A stretch of DNA of 64,000 nt, taken from the NCBI RefSeq assembly GCF_900115225.1, contig NZ_FOVR01000006.1, positions 62,001-126,000 of the forward strand. The letters run 5' to 3'. Below, piece by piece: positions 19,504 through 28,568 of the stretch. The position numbers and the translations under genes were made by a program. The stretch is from Cohaesibacter marisflavi. Its GTDB lineage: Bacteria; Pseudomonadota; Alphaproteobacteria; Rhizobiales; Cohaesibacteraceae. Positions within the stretch are counted from its first letter, which is position 1. Every line of letters starts with the position of its first letter. Below the pieces are notes generated by a model. That model was not told the DNA's origin. It saw nothing but the letters and a program-made list of their open reading frames with translations, and ran no database searches.

Positions 19504-20727
19504 ATGGCCAGAAAAAGATCCCGGTCCTATTTCGCCATCACGGCAACGGTTCTCGTCGTGGCTGCTCTGGCCTATGCCTTCTGGCCGCAGCCCACGTCTG
19601 TCGATATGGGCGAAGCGAAGATGGGAGCCATGCAAGTCACCGTCAATGAGGAAGGCTTCACCCGCGTTCATGATGCCTATGTGGTATCCAGCCCTGTTGC
19701 CGGGCGGCTGCTGCGTGTGGAAGTGGAGCCCGGAGACCCTGTGGTCAAGGGAGAGACTGTCATCGCCCAGATGCGCCCCTCCAGCCCAGCCATGCTGGAT
19801 ATCAGAACCCGCGAACAGGCCCGCGCATCTGTAACCGCTGCAGAAGCCACCCTGCGGGTAGCAAGAGCCGACCTCAACAAGGCCAAATCCGATCTGGACC
19901 TTGCCAGCCAGGAACTGGACCGCACACGCAGGCTTGCCGAAACAGACACCGCCAGCAAGGCCGCACTGGATCGCGCTGAAGCGGAATATCGCGCAGCCAG
20001 CGCAACCAAGGACAATGCCGAAGCGGTGATCGCCGTAAGAGAAGCAGAACTCGACAATGCCCGCGCCCGCCTGATCGGCTTTGAAGAGGACGCCGCAGGC
20101 GCAACCAGTGACAGCTCCGCCCCTGTCCCCCTGACAGCGCCGACCACCGGAACCGTATTGCGCGTCATCCAGAAAAGCGAGACCACGCTCTCTGCGGGCA
20201 CCGACATCATGGAAATCGGCAATATCGATCATGATCTGGAAGTCGTCGTGGAATTGCTCTCCACCGATGCCGTACAGGTCAGCCCGGGAGACCGCGTCAT
20301 GATCGCAGATTGGGGGGGCAACAGCGAACTGGAAGGCACCGTGGAGCGGGTCGAGCCATGGGGTTACACCAAATATTCCTCCCTTGGGGTGGAAGAACAA
20401 CGCGTCAAGGCGATCATCCGCTTCACCAGCCCCAAAAACGAACGCGAGAAGCTCGGGCATGGCTATCGGGTGGAATTAAAAATCGTCATCTGGTCCGATG
20501 ATAATACCCTACTCATACCATCCAATGCTCTCTTCAGGGATGGCGAGACATGGGCGGTCTTCAGGGTCGTGGACAAAACTGCATATCAAACCCGTGTAAA
20601 GGTCGGAAAAGACAATGGCATTTCAGCGCAAATTCTTGATGGTCTAAGCGCAGGAGACCAGATCGTCCTCTATCCTTCCGCAGGCCTTGCAGATGGCGTG
20701 AAGGTGGTGCGCAGAATGGTGCAGTAA
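19504..20727 (+). CDS. Periplasmic adaptor (membrane-fusion protein) of the MacB-like exporter
   Basis: A 407-residue membrane-fusion protein with an N-terminal anchor (SYFAITATVLVVAALAYAFWP, about 7-27). The first lipoyl half is VEPGDPVVKGETVIAQMRP (about 76-94), then a long alpha-helical hairpin (about 100-190, rich in Ala, Glu, Arg), the second lipoyl half VPLTAPTTGTVLRVIQKSETTLSAGTDIMEI and beta-barrel/membrane-proximal domains. It follows the FtsX-type permease by 74 bp, so ATPase, permease and adaptor make a MacAB-like tripartite pump without an outer-membrane channel gene nearby; a TolC-type protein encoded elsewhere would be needed. Confidence 0.9.
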   Translation: MARKRSRSYFAITATVLVVAALAYAFWPQPTSVDMGEAKMGAMQVTVNEEGFTRVHDAYVVSSPVAGRLLRVEVEPGDPVVKGETVIAQMRPSSPAMLDIRTREQARASVTAAEATLRVARADLNKAKSDLDLASQELDRTRRLAETDTASKAALDRAEAEYRAASATKDNAEAVIAVREAELDNARARLIGFEEDAAGATSDSSAPVPLTAPTTGTVLRVIQKSETTLSAGTDIMEIGNIDHDLEVVVELLSTDAVQVSPGDRVMIADWGGNSELEGTVERVEPWGYTKYSSLGVEEQRVKAIIRFTSPKNEREKLGHGYRVELKIVIWSDDNTLLIPSNALFRDGETWAVFRVVDKTAYQTRVKVGKDNGISAQILDGLSAGDQIVLYPSAGLADGVKVVRRMVQ

Positions 20728-20786
20728 AGAGGGCCTCAACGCCTCCGAGCAAAACGGCAGCAATCCCGTCACCAAAGGCCCGACAA

Positions 20787-22232
20787 ATGACAGACAAGTC
20801 CATCGCCAACGCCCCGACCCGTCCACAGATGGCAAAAGACATGGCAGACCTCTACCGCCCTGAGCAGGTCTTGAGCCATGATGGCACCCCTCAGGACGCC
20901 CAGACATCGCCCGCAGACTGGGACCCGATTGGCCCTGCCCTTCACGGCTACGCCCGCGCTCTGAAACCCGATTATCGCGTTGATCCGGGCGACATGAGCA
21001 AGCCGGATTGCTTTGCCTCCATTCAGCAGGCCATCAGCCACGCCATTTCCGAGGCCAAAAGCAAAGGGCTGACAAAGCGCATCTTTATCGAAATCGCGCC
21101 GGGCACCTATAACGAGCTGGTCTATATCCCAGCGCTCGAAATCAACGGGCAGAAGGTGCCGATCACACTCTATGGCCGCGCCGAAGATGCACGCCAAACC
21201 ATCATCTCGGTGGATATCGATCAGGGCCTTACCGCCGACGCTTACACCATGCGCTTCGGCTCGGCTTTCCTTAATACCGAGGAGAGCATCAGGGCGATGT
21301 TCGATGAGGTTTCCGCTCGGGGTGACTTTGACATCGGCACCACCAATTCCTGCGTCATGCGCGTGCGCAACGACGGTTTCGAAGCACTCAATCTCACAAT
21401 CGAGAACAGCTATAACGAAGACCGTGTCACACCGGATATCGTCGACAGGACAGATGTGACCCGCAACGCAAAAGGCCAGCTGTCTCACGGGCAGCATCAG
21501 GCGGTTGCCGTGCTCGTGGATGCAGCTGATCGTGTGATGCTTGAAAATGTCCGCCTGCTGGGCGATCAGGATACGCTCTATTTCAAGACCAACGAACCGC
21601 GCGTCACCGTCAAATCCTATTATAAAAACTGCACTATCGAGGGCGATGTCGATTTCATCTTTGGCAACAGCACCGCCTTTTTCGACCATTGCGAAATCCG
21701 CTCGAAAGGTGCACGCACCGCTGACAGCTATGTCGCAGCTCCCAGCACCAACATCCATATTCCCTATGGCATTGTCTTCTGGGATTGCAGCTTCACCCAT
21801 GATGACAGCGAAGCCGCGAGGCATGGAGGCTTCTATCTTGGCCGGCAATGGTTCGAGCGCGTGCGCGCAACCCCTTACGGCATCTCCCCCGTTAAGGGCT
21901 ATCGCTGCACGCTGGGCGAGCTATCCCATTATGAAGCCCCCACTGGCACCATAGCGCTCAAGACGCTGGAAGCGGTCGGCAAGGTCGCAGTGCTGCATAG
22001 CCGGATTGGCGCACACATCAATCCTTGCGCCCCATGGACAGACTGGAACGGCGGAGATTTCGATAAGGATGGCACTTATCATCCAGCGCCTTGGGCGCCG
22101 CGCTTCCGTCCTGTGCAATATGGCATAGAGGACTTCAACCGCACTCTGTCAAACTGGCTGGAAGCTGAGGGGCTTTCATACCCCAACGAGGAAATACCCC
22201 TGCCCTTCATTGCCGAATATGGCAACAGCTAG
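20787..22232 (+). CDS. Pectinesterase family protein (YbhC/PemB-like)
   Basis: A 481-residue right-handed beta-helix protein of carbohydrate esterase family 8. Family motifs are all present: GTYNELVYIP, HQAVAVLV, LLGDQDTLYF with the catalytic Asp, VDFIFGNSTAFFDHC with the second catalytic Asp, and YLGRQWF carrying the conserved Arg. E. coli YbhC, an outer-membrane lipoprotein in this family, acts on acyl-CoA thioesters, whereas PemB is a pectin methylesterase. No signal peptide or lipobox is visible here, since the N-terminus MTDKSIANAPTRPQM is polar, which is unusual. The gene sits 59 bp behind the exporter operon in the same direction and may be cotranscribed. Confidence 0.88.
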   Translation: MTDKSIANAPTRPQMAKDMADLYRPEQVLSHDGTPQDAQTSPADWDPIGPALHGYARALKPDYRVDPGDMSKPDCFASIQQAISHAISEAKSKGLTKRIFIEIAPGTYNELVYIPALEINGQKVPITLYGRAEDARQTIISVDIDQGLTADAYTMRFGSAFLNTEESIRAMFDEVSARGDFDIGTTNSCVMRVRNDGFEALNLTIENSYNEDRVTPDIVDRTDVTRNAKGQLSHGQHQAVAVLVDAADRVMLENVRLLGDQDTLYFKTNEPRVTVKSYYKNCTIEGDVDFIFGNSTAFFDHCEIRSKGARTADSYVAAPSTNIHIPYGIVFWDCSFTHDDSEAARHGGFYLGRQWFERVRATPYGISPVKGYRCTLGELSHYEAPTGTIALKTLEAVGKVAVLHSRIGAHINPCAPWTDWNGGDFDKDGTYHPAPWAPRFRPVQYGIEDFNRTLSNWLEAEGLSYPNEEIPLPFIAEYGNS

Positions 22233-22304
22233 GCGGCAATCGGGAATAGTTTTCAGCCTCCCCCGGACGGCCTTAGCCGCATACCGGGGAAGGCCATATC
22301 CGGT

Positions 22305-23477
22305 TTAACGCATCATTTGCGACAAGGCCTCAACAGCCTCAGGGATCGGATAATGATGGTTGCCGACAAACAGCCCATGCTGGTCGATATAATCGGCATT
22401 CTTCAAATCCTGATGGATCGAATAATCAAAATACTGCATCACTTCGTTTCTGGCGAAATTGCCCGCGACGATAGGACGGCATTCAAATCCGGCCGCAACG
22501 AGGGCCTTGACCAGATCCGCACGTGCAACATCGACCTCGGGGCGTATCACCAGTGAGAAGCCAAACCAGCTGGCAGCTCCGATTTCCTTCTGAATCATGA
22601 AGACCGGATGGTCAGATAGCTGCGCTTGCACCAGTGCCGCATTCGCCCGTCGCCCTTCAATGAGAGCAGGCAGTTTTTCCAACTGCTCGATCCCCAGAGC
22701 GCCGGACATTTCAAGCGGGCGCAAATTGTAGCCAGGCAGGACAAACCGGAAGCTTTCCTCGAATGGATCATCTGATTTCTCGCCCGTCACCTGATTGAAC
22801 TTGGGCAGATTGCGAGTCCAGCCATGGGCTCGCAACACAAGCATGACATGGTAGAGCTCTTCATCATCGGTCACCACCACGCCACCTTCCATGGTGGAGA
22901 TATGGTGCGAGAAGAAACAGGAGAAGGAGCCCATCACGCCGAAGGTGCCTGCCTGTTTGCCTCCGAACGTTGCGCCCATCGATTCACAATTGTCCTCGAT
23001 GACGACGATTTCCCGTTCGCCAATGATCCGCTTGATCTCGTCAAAATCATTGGGGTTGCCAAGCAGGTTGACCACCATGATCGCACGGGTCTTGTCGCTG
23101 ATCGCCGCTTCCAGCGCCTCAAGATCATAATTGAGGGTTTCCAGATCGATATCGACAAATTTGAGATGCAGCCCATATTGATTGAGCGGATAATAGGTCG
23201 TTGACCAGCTCACGGCAGGCACGATGATTTCATCACCACGGGAGAGCTTATAGTGAGGATTTTTGGTAAAGGCCAGAGCGGCGGTCATCAACAGATTGGC
23301 CGAAGAGCCCGAATTGACCATGACGGCATATTTCGAGCCGAAATAGTCCGCAAAGCGTTGCTCAAAGTCAGCAACTTCATTGCCCATGGAATAACGATCT
23401 GACGCAACAACGCGCTGAATGGCATCCAGCTCTTTCTGATCCCAGGAAGAGGTGGCAAGCGGAAAACGGACACTCAT
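22305..23477 (-). CDS. colD: GDP-4-keto-6-deoxy-D-mannose 3-dehydratase (ColD type)
   Basis: A 390-residue fold-type I enzyme of the DegT/DnrJ/EryC1/StrS superfamily. ColD removes the C3 hydroxyl of GDP-4-keto-6-deoxymannose with pyridoxamine phosphate and glutamate, the key step to colitose. The PLP lysine expected in the SFxxxK region is replaced by His: FFSHHISTMEGG, with H191 aligned to the catalytic H188 described for ColD. The blocks SGSSANLLM, GDEIIVPAVSWSTTYYPL, LLGNPNDFDEI, EDNCESMGATF, RAHGWTRNLPK and FVLPGYNLRPLEMSGA match ColD through the whole length (E. coli ColD is about 388 residues). Its start overlaps the previous gene's stop (ATGA), so it is coupled to the reductase/epimerase gene. 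An ordinary aminotransferase is unlikely given the missing Lys. Confidence 0.9.
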   Translation of the reverse strand: MSVRFPLATSSWDQKELDAIQRVVASDRYSMGNEVADFEQRFADYFGSKYAVMVNSGSSANLLMTAALAFTKNPHYKLSRGDEIIVPAVSWSTTYYPLNQYGLHLKFVDIDLETLNYDLEALEAAISDKTRAIMVVNLLGNPNDFDEIKRIIGEREIVVIEDNCESMGATFGGKQAGTFGVMGSFSCFFSHHISTMEGGVVVTDDEELYHVMLVLRAHGWTRNLPKFNQVTGEKSDDPFEESFRFVLPGYNLRPLEMSGALGIEQLEKLPALIEGRRANAALVQAQLSDHPVFMIQKEIGAASWFGFSLVIRPEVDVARADLVKALVAAGFECRPIVAGNFARNEVMQYFDYSIHQDLKNADYIDQHGLFVGNHHYPIPEAVEALSQMMR

Positions 23478-24406
23478 TTCGTAGCCTCATTGAGATAAAA
23501 ATCATAGGTCGCACGGATGCCATCAACCAGCGAGGTTGAGGCCGACCAGCCCCATTCGGTTTGACGATCCGTTGCGCAGAGCTTCTTTTTCATGCCCACG
23601 GGGCGGGACAGATCGTGAGTAAAGTCTCCATCCCAACCGATAACATCGGCAACGCTCTGATAATAGGTATTGATTTCGTGATCATGACCAAGCCCGCAAT
23701 TCATCAGCTCGGGCAAGGCGTCGATATCACCTGCCGCCTTCATGACGGCATCGGCAAGGTCACCGGCATACATGAATTCACGTCGTGCCGTGCCATCGCC
23801 CCAGATTTCAACCGTCTCCTCACCCTTTTCCTTGGCCATATGCACCTTGTGAATGATGGCGGGTAGAAGATGGGAATGCTTTGGGTCGAATTTATCATGA
23901 CGCCCGAAGAGATTACACGGAATGATGGTCTTGTAATTCGCGCTTGCGTCTTCGCGGCGAATATATTGGCAAAGGCGGGTCGCCATGATCTTGGCAAGGG
24001 CGTAGCCTTCGTTGGTCGGCTCCAACTCGCCCATGAGGATCATGTCTTCGCGCAACGGATTTTCCGCCGCCCGAGGATACATGCAGGTCGAGGCCAAATT
24101 CAGGAAATTCTTCACGCCAGCCTTGTGCGCCGCCATGATAATATTGCGGCCGATGGCCATGTTCCGTTCCAGAAACGCCACTGGGTGGGCCATATTGGCC
24201 TGAATGCCACCCACCTGCCCTGCAGCATGGATCACTAGGTCCGGCTTATGCTCAGCAACATAGGCATCAACAGACCCTGCGTCCGTGAGATCAAGCTCTT
24301 TGGACCCCGGAGCGAGAATATGCCAAGCGCTGACAGTCGGATGCTCGAGAATATTGCGCCCGACCATACCGGAGCCTCCGGTAAGGAGCAGTGTTTTCTT
24401 AGTCAT
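23474..24406 (-). CDS. fcl: GDP-L-fucose synthase / GDP-L-colitose synthase family (epimerase-reductase)
   Basis: A 310-residue NADP(H)-binding extended SDR. The Rossmann motif TGGSGMVGRNI lies at the N-terminus, the catalytic YxxxK is YALAK (NEGYALAKIMA), and NLFGRHDKFDP and GDGTARREFMYAGDLADA are standard for GDP-fucose synthase. GDP-fucose synthase and ColC are homologous: both epimerise C5 and reduce C4. Because it is the only such gene here, lies directly between gmd and colD and is translationally coupled to colD, ColC activity (GDP-colitose) is as likely as Fcl activity, or it may do both. The ATG at 24406 begins MTKKTLLLTGG, 5 bp after the gmd stop. Confidence 0.87.
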   Translation of the reverse strand: MTKKTLLLTGGSGMVGRNILEHPTVSAWHILAPGSKELDLTDAGSVDAYVAEHKPDLVIHAAGQVGGIQANMAHPVAFLERNMAIGRNIIMAAHKAGVKNFLNLASTCMYPRAAENPLREDMILMGELEPTNEGYALAKIMATRLCQYIRREDASANYKTIIPCNLFGRHDKFDPKHSHLLPAIIHKVHMAKEKGEETVEIWGDGTARREFMYAGDLADAVMKAAGDIDALPELMNCGLGHDHEINTYYQSVADVIGWDGDFTHDLSRPVGMKKKLCATDRQTEWGWSASTSLVDGIRATYDFYLNEATK

Positions 24407-24411
24407 TGATG

Positions 24412-25533
24412 TCAGCTTTCCGTGCACACAGGCAGCTCCAGCCCATGCTCGCGCAAGAGCCGCGCACGGCGGGCATTCTTGAGATCATTGGCGACCATTT
24501 CAGAACACATTTCCTGCACGGTAATGACCGGCTCCCAGCCCAGCTTTTCCTTGGCCTTGGCCGGATTGCCCAAAAGGGTCTCCACTTCGGCGGGCCGGAA
24601 ATAGCGCGGATCAATCCGCACGATCACATCCCCGACCTTGAGCGCAGGCGCGTCCTCGCCAGAGATGGCCTCCACGATACCAACCTCTTTGAGCCCCTCA
24701 CCTTCGAAGCGAATAGTAATGCCCAACTCGGCGGCAGACCATTCGATGAACTGGCGCACGGAATATTGCACGCCGGTCGCGATGACAAAATCATCCGGCT
24801 CATCTTGCTGCAGCATCATCCATTGCATCCGGACATAGTCCTTGGCATGACCCCAGTCCCTCAGAGCATCGATATTGCCCATATAAAGGCAAGGCTCCAG
24901 CCCTTGCGCGATATTGGCAAGGCCACGGGTAATCTTGCGGGTGACGAAGGTTTCTCCACGACGCGAGGATTCATGGTTGAACAGGATGCCATTGCAGGCA
25001 TACATTCCATAGGCCTCACGATAGTTGACCGTGATCCAATAGGCATAAAGCTTGGCAACCGCATAAGGAGAGCGCGGGTGGAACGGCGTGGTCTCGGTCT
25101 GGGGGGTTTCCTGAACAAGACCATAAAGCTCGGAGGTGGATGCCTGATAAAAGCGCGCCTTTTCCTCTAGCCCCAAAAAGCGGATGGCTTCCAGCAGGCG
25201 CAAGGCGCCGGTTGCATCCACATCAGCAGTATATTCAGGGCTCTCGAAACTCACGGCCACATGGCTTTGCGCCGCAAGGTTATAAACCTCGTCCGGCTTC
25301 ACTTCCTGCAAAATACGGGTCAGGTTCGAGCTATCGGTCAGGTCACCATAATGCAGCTTGAAACGCACATTATCGGTATGTGGATCTTCAAAAATATGAT
25401 CAATACGCTGGGTGTTGAAAGAGGATGCGCGGCGTTTGATACCATGCACCTCATAGCCTTTTTCAAGCAGGAATTCGGCCAGATATGAGCCATCCTGCCC
25501 AGTGACACCGGTGATAAGCGCCCGTTTTGTCAT
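24412..25533 (-). CDS. gmd: GDP-mannose 4,6-dehydratase
   Basis: A 373-residue extended SDR that converts GDP-D-mannose to GDP-4-keto-6-deoxy-D-mannose. The NADP motif is [15 protein letters not shown]. The substrate region is GDLTDSSNL and [34 protein letters not shown], with the catalytic YxxxK as YAVAK in [16 protein letters not shown]. The C-terminal [26 protein letters not shown] is diagnostic of Gmd. The frame is open to 25626, but MTKRALITG at 25533 has GAGAG about 6 nt upstream and gives normal length. It is the first gene of the gmd-fcl-colD operon and supplies the branch-point sugar. Confidence 0.95.
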   Translation of the reverse strand: MTKRALITGVTGQDGSYLAEFLLEKGYEVHGIKRRASSFNTQRIDHIFEDPHTDNVRFKLHYGDLTDSSNLTRILQEVKPDEVYNLAAQSHVAVSFESPEYTADVDATGALRLLEAIRFLGLEEKARFYQASTSELYGLVQETPQTETTPFHPRSPYAVAKLYAYWITVNYREAYGMYACNGILFNHESSRRGETFVTRKITRGLANIAQGLEPCLYMGNIDALRDWGHAKDYVRMQWMMLQQDEPDDFVIATGVQYSVRQFIEWSAAELGITIRFEGEGLKEVGIVEAISGEDAPALKVGDVIVRIDPRYFRPAEVETLLGNPAKAKEKLGWEPVITVQEMCSEMVANDLKNARRARLLREHGLELPVCTES

Positions 25534-25970
25534 CTTTGCTCTCTTCAAGTTCAATTTTGTTGGCCCGTGAAAAGGATCGCCGCAAAAACCAGCTCCAATT
25601 TCCAGCCAAAATTCGTCGTCAGGCACAGGACCCTCGCAGCCTATAAAGGAAGCCGCAGAGATGGAGCATGCACATCGGAAGCAAGGTCAAACCGGTTTGG
25701 TCAGACCATGGCCAAGTTGGCGCGATCATAGACCAACTCTGCTCAACCTGTCACCTGTTAACCCAAGCTTTGCGCAAAGCCTGTTTGCATTTGGATTTAC
25801 AGGTTCAACCCAGCTGGGGAGTTCCACTCTAGGCACACCAAATATGGCCATTCAATGGATGACAGGCCGGAAACAAATGGTCTATTCTCGGACGCTCTGG
25901 CCCACGGGTGTATCCGGCAATTCCAAAGGCCCCTTCCAGCCGCTGTGATCAATTTATACAGGCGGTAACA
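25534..25970. other. Intergenic region between divergent gmd and the WaaE-like gene
   Basis: No gene is seen in these 437 bp. The region must hold the divergent promoters of the gmd operon and the glycosyltransferase. No convincing sigma-70 pair, inverted repeat or full ops (JUMPstart) element was found. Confidence 0.5.
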
Positions 25971-26780
25971 ATGAGCGTGTGCATGCAGAATTCAAATGAC
26001 AAAATTTCCCTTCCCGTTTCAGCCTTCATCATTACGCTCAATGAAGAGGACCGGATAGAAAAGGCCATTCTCAGCGTTATCGATTGGGTGGACGAGGTAA
26101 TCGTCGTCGATTCCGGCTCCACCGACAACACGACCGCGCTTGCCGAGGCCTTGGGCGCAAAGGTCCATTTCAATGCCTGGCCGGGCTATGGGCGCCAAAA
26201 GCGCTTCGGCGAAGATTTGTGTCGCAATGACTGGCTCCTGAATATTGACGCAGATGAAGAAGTCACCCCGGAACTGCGTGATAAAATTTGCTCCATTTTC
26301 AAGATCGGCCCGGATGTCGACATATACAAGATCGAGATCCTTGACGTCTTCGCGCATGAAGACAAGCCAAAGAAATGGGCTTACGGCTATTGGCAATACC
26401 GTCTCTATAACCGTAACAAGGGCCGTTTTTCCGAATCCACCGTGCATGACACGGTAAGGCCTGAGAAAGACGCAACGATCAAGAAGCTCGACGAAAAGAT
26501 TGCACATTACTCCATTCGTTCGGTCCAGTGGGCCGTGGAGAAGATGAACCGCTATTCGGACATGCAGAGAGACGACATCGTCGCAAAGGGACGCCATATC
26601 TCTCGCTGGCGTCTGGTCTATGAATTTCCGCTTAGCTTCCTGAAAAGCTATATCCTGCGCCGCAGCTACCGTTATGGTTTCTGGGGGCTGGTGTTGGCTC
26701 ACAATTATGCCTTTTCACGCTTCTTGCGCATCGCCAAGATCTACGAGCATCAGCTCTTGTCGGATGCAAAGAAGAAATAA
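25971..26780 (+). CDS. Family 2 glycosyltransferase, WaaE/KdtX type
   Basis: A 269-residue inverting GT-A glycosyltransferase resembling the LPS-core enzymes WaaE/KdtX. It has SAFIITLNEEDRIEKAILSVIDWVDEVIVVDSGSTDNT at the N-terminus (UDP-sugar binding), the DxD-like LNIDADEEVTPELRDKI and the family signature with aromatic residues YGYWQYRLYNRNKGRFSESTVHDTV. A C-terminal amphipathic/basic segment (LSFLKSYILRRSYRYGFWG) could associate with the membrane. The frame begins at 25908, but MSVCMQNSND at 25971 has AGGCGG 7 nt upstream; an ATG at 25983 is also possible. It is the only plus-strand gene in the polysaccharide locus and converges on the acetyltransferase gene. Confidence 0.85.
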   Translation: MSVCMQNSNDKISLPVSAFIITLNEEDRIEKAILSVIDWVDEVIVVDSGSTDNTTALAEALGAKVHFNAWPGYGRQKRFGEDLCRNDWLLNIDADEEVTPELRDKICSIFKIGPDVDIYKIEILDVFAHEDKPKKWAYGYWQYRLYNRNKGRFSESTVHDTVRPEKDATIKKLDEKIAHYSIRSVQWAVEKMNRYSDMQRDDIVAKGRHISRWRLVYEFPLSFLKSYILRRSYRYGFWGLVLAHNYAFSRFLRIAKIYEHQLLSDAKKK

Positions 26781-26795
26781 GCGTGCAAGACAGGA

Positions 26796-27335
26796 TCAAA
26801 CAGCAAACATATTAACCTTCAGCTGCTTCATAATCGTGCGCGCCCGTTCCAGATCCTCTTCCCACCATTGGCTCTTAAGAATTGCCTCTCTCTGCGCCTC
26901 GGAAAACCGAAAGCCGATCAGGCGTGCAGGCGAACCAACCACAATGCCAAAATCCGGAACATCGGCATTCACAAAGGAGTTGGCCCCGACAACGCCTCCG
27001 ATTCCAATGGAAACCCCTCGGCGGATGATGGCGTCCACACCGACCCAGGCATCGCTTCCCAGAGAGCAATCTCCTTGGGTAAGCTCTTCATATGGATCAT
27101 CGTAAAATAGGCTGCTGGTGGAAATATTAGTCAAATGATGTTCGCCGGAGCCAATCGAAACATTATTCGCGATGGAGACATAATTGCCAATCGTCGCCTT
27201 GGTTATGTCGCTGTAGTTGCCAACATAGCAATATTTTCCCAGTTGGGTGTCATCGCTAATGCGAGCACTCGCGCTCACCTTGGTCGTTTCATGAAAGCGC
27301 TTGCGAGCATTGTTATTCGATCGCCAAAATACCAT
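26796..27335 (-). CDS. Hexapeptide-repeat acetyltransferase (CatB/XAT-like left-handed beta-helix)
   Basis: A 179-residue O-acetyltransferase of the left-handed beta-helix class. Hexapeptide repeats run through about residues 20-150 (ARISDDTQLGKYCYVGNYSDITKATIGNYVSIANNVSIGSGEHH), then SDAWVGVDAIIRRGVSIGIGGVVGANSFVNADVPDFGIVVGSPARLI, as in the xenobiotic/VatD-type group. GEHH supplies the likely catalytic His. The substrate is probably a sugar hydroxyl of the glycan assembled by the neighbouring transferases. The frame extends to 27440; MVFWRSNNN at 27335 has AAGG about 10 nt upstream and is preferred. It is the last gene of the manC-manB-GT operon, about 135 bp behind the GT2 gene. Confidence 0.82.
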   Translation of the reverse strand: MVFWRSNNNARKRFHETTKVSASARISDDTQLGKYCYVGNYSDITKATIGNYVSIANNVSIGSGEHHLTNISTSSLFYDDPYEELTQGDCSLGSDAWVGVDAIIRRGVSIGIGGVVGANSFVNADVPDFGIVVGSPARLIGFRFSEAQREAILKSQWWEEDLERARTIMKQLKVNMFAV

Positions 27336-27469
27336 TACTATAGGCCTTGTTCCCCTTTCGCTTCTTTTGCGAAAAGACTTTGTTTCAAACTGTATCCATA
27401 TCTTGAAACTATTGCGCCGTGTGCAATGAGCAAACCCCAAGGATACGTCTTTGTCGCGCCGACACCCAA

Positions 27470-28543
27470 TCAGAATGGTTTGAAGCCATGGCGAAGAGCG
27501 CGGGATGGGTTGGTCTTGAGCGCAAAAAGCATCGCTTTCAGTGCCAGCCCGCGCAGGCCGCGCCGTCTGGCTTCCTGCACAATGTGATGGGCGAGCACCT
27601 GCCGCACCTTGGCGCTTCCAAAGAAAGACTTGCTCTTTAAGCCATCAAGCAGCGCATCAAGATCCTCTGACGCGAGGTCCTTAATGCCGTTGAGCGTCAA
27701 AATGCGGTCAATCAGATGGTAGTAGCGAAAAAGCGCCACCATATTCGCTGGCGCAGCCAGAAGCTGGGGCGACGTTGCAGTCCAGTCAAACGAAGGCACA
27801 CAATCCCAGCCTTTTGAAGGATCATCCCGACCGGCTTCCAATTCTTTGGCAATGAGAATAATCAGATCCTGAGAGAAGCGTTGCCGCACGATGGATGTCT
27901 GGGTGACCTGCCCCTCATGCAGCCGGTAGTCCAGAAGCACATCTGCCAAGCCAGCCAGCTTGGTTCTCTTGCTCATGCGATACCAGAGATCCAGATCCTC
28001 TGCGCCCTTGAAGACGTCCCGATAGCCGCCAGCACCCAACATCTCGGAGCGTCTGGCCATCACAGTGGGATGATGCGGCAGACAATTGCCCTTACTCAAC
28101 GCTACGGCCACATCTTGCGGTGATGTACGCGTATTGGTCACTTTGCCAATCGGTTTACCTTGCGCATCGACCTTGTTCATCTGGGCGAAAACCAGCCCGA
28201 CATCGGGATTGTCTTTGAGAAACTGCCACTGCTTGGAAAAGCGATTGGGGTAGGAAATGTCGTCGGCATCCATTCTGGCGATAAGCGGCGCACGCGCTTC
28301 CTCAAGCCCCCAATTGAGGGCAGAAACAAGCCCGTCATTGTCCCGCGCGAGGATCCGGATGCGCTCATCCTGCGCGGCAAGCCGCTCCAAGATCGCCTCA
28401 GTGCCATCAACCGAACCGTCATTGATGACCAGCAGTTCGAAGTCGGTAAAATCCTGCTCCAATATGCTGATCAGGGCTGCTTCGATATATTTTTCGCCAT
28501 TATATACCGGCAAGACAACTGAGATTTCGGGTATTTTTTCCAT
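27470..28543 (-). CDS. Family 2 glycosyltransferase
   Basis: A 357-residue GT-A enzyme. The N-terminal domain has SVVLPVYNGEKYIEAALISILEQDFTDFELLVINDGSVDGTEAIL, the DxD motif as ARMDADDISYPNRF (about 92-94) and GGYRDVFKGAEDLDLWYRMSK, which is the acceptor-binding ED motif of GT2 proteins. The C-terminal third is helical and does not resemble a known domain. The frame is open to 28660, but MEKIPEISVV at 28543 matches the usual start and lies 25 bp behind the GT4 stop. The sugar donor and acceptor are unknown; the setting predicts a role in the colitose- or fucose-containing glycan. Confidence 0.88.
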   Translation of the reverse strand: MEKIPEISVVLPVYNGEKYIEAALISILEQDFTDFELLVINDGSVDGTEAILERLAAQDERIRILARDNDGLVSALNWGLEEARAPLIARMDADDISYPNRFSKQWQFLKDNPDVGLVFAQMNKVDAQGKPIGKVTNTRTSPQDVAVALSKGNCLPHHPTVMARRSEMLGAGGYRDVFKGAEDLDLWYRMSKRTKLAGLADVLLDYRLHEGQVTQTSIVRQRFSQDLIILIAKELEAGRDDPSKGWDCVPSFDWTATSPQLLAAPANMVALFRYYHLIDRILTLNGIKDLASEDLDALLDGLKSKSFFGSAKVRQVLAHHIVQEARRRGLRGLALKAMLFALKTNPSRALRHGFKPF

Positions 28544-28568
28544 TATGTCCACTATCCGGTCTTCGCCT

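Noticed and set aside
22245-22304. GC-rich hairpin CCCCGG ... CCGGGG after the pectinesterase and ColD genes
   Set aside because: The loop is long and no U tract follows on either strand; not called as a terminator.
25961-25975. GGCGGTAACA resembling an ops (JUMPstart) element before the WaaE-like gene
   Set aside because: Only the first 7 bases fit the GGCGGTAGCGTG core and it overlaps the ribosome-binding site, so chance is likely.
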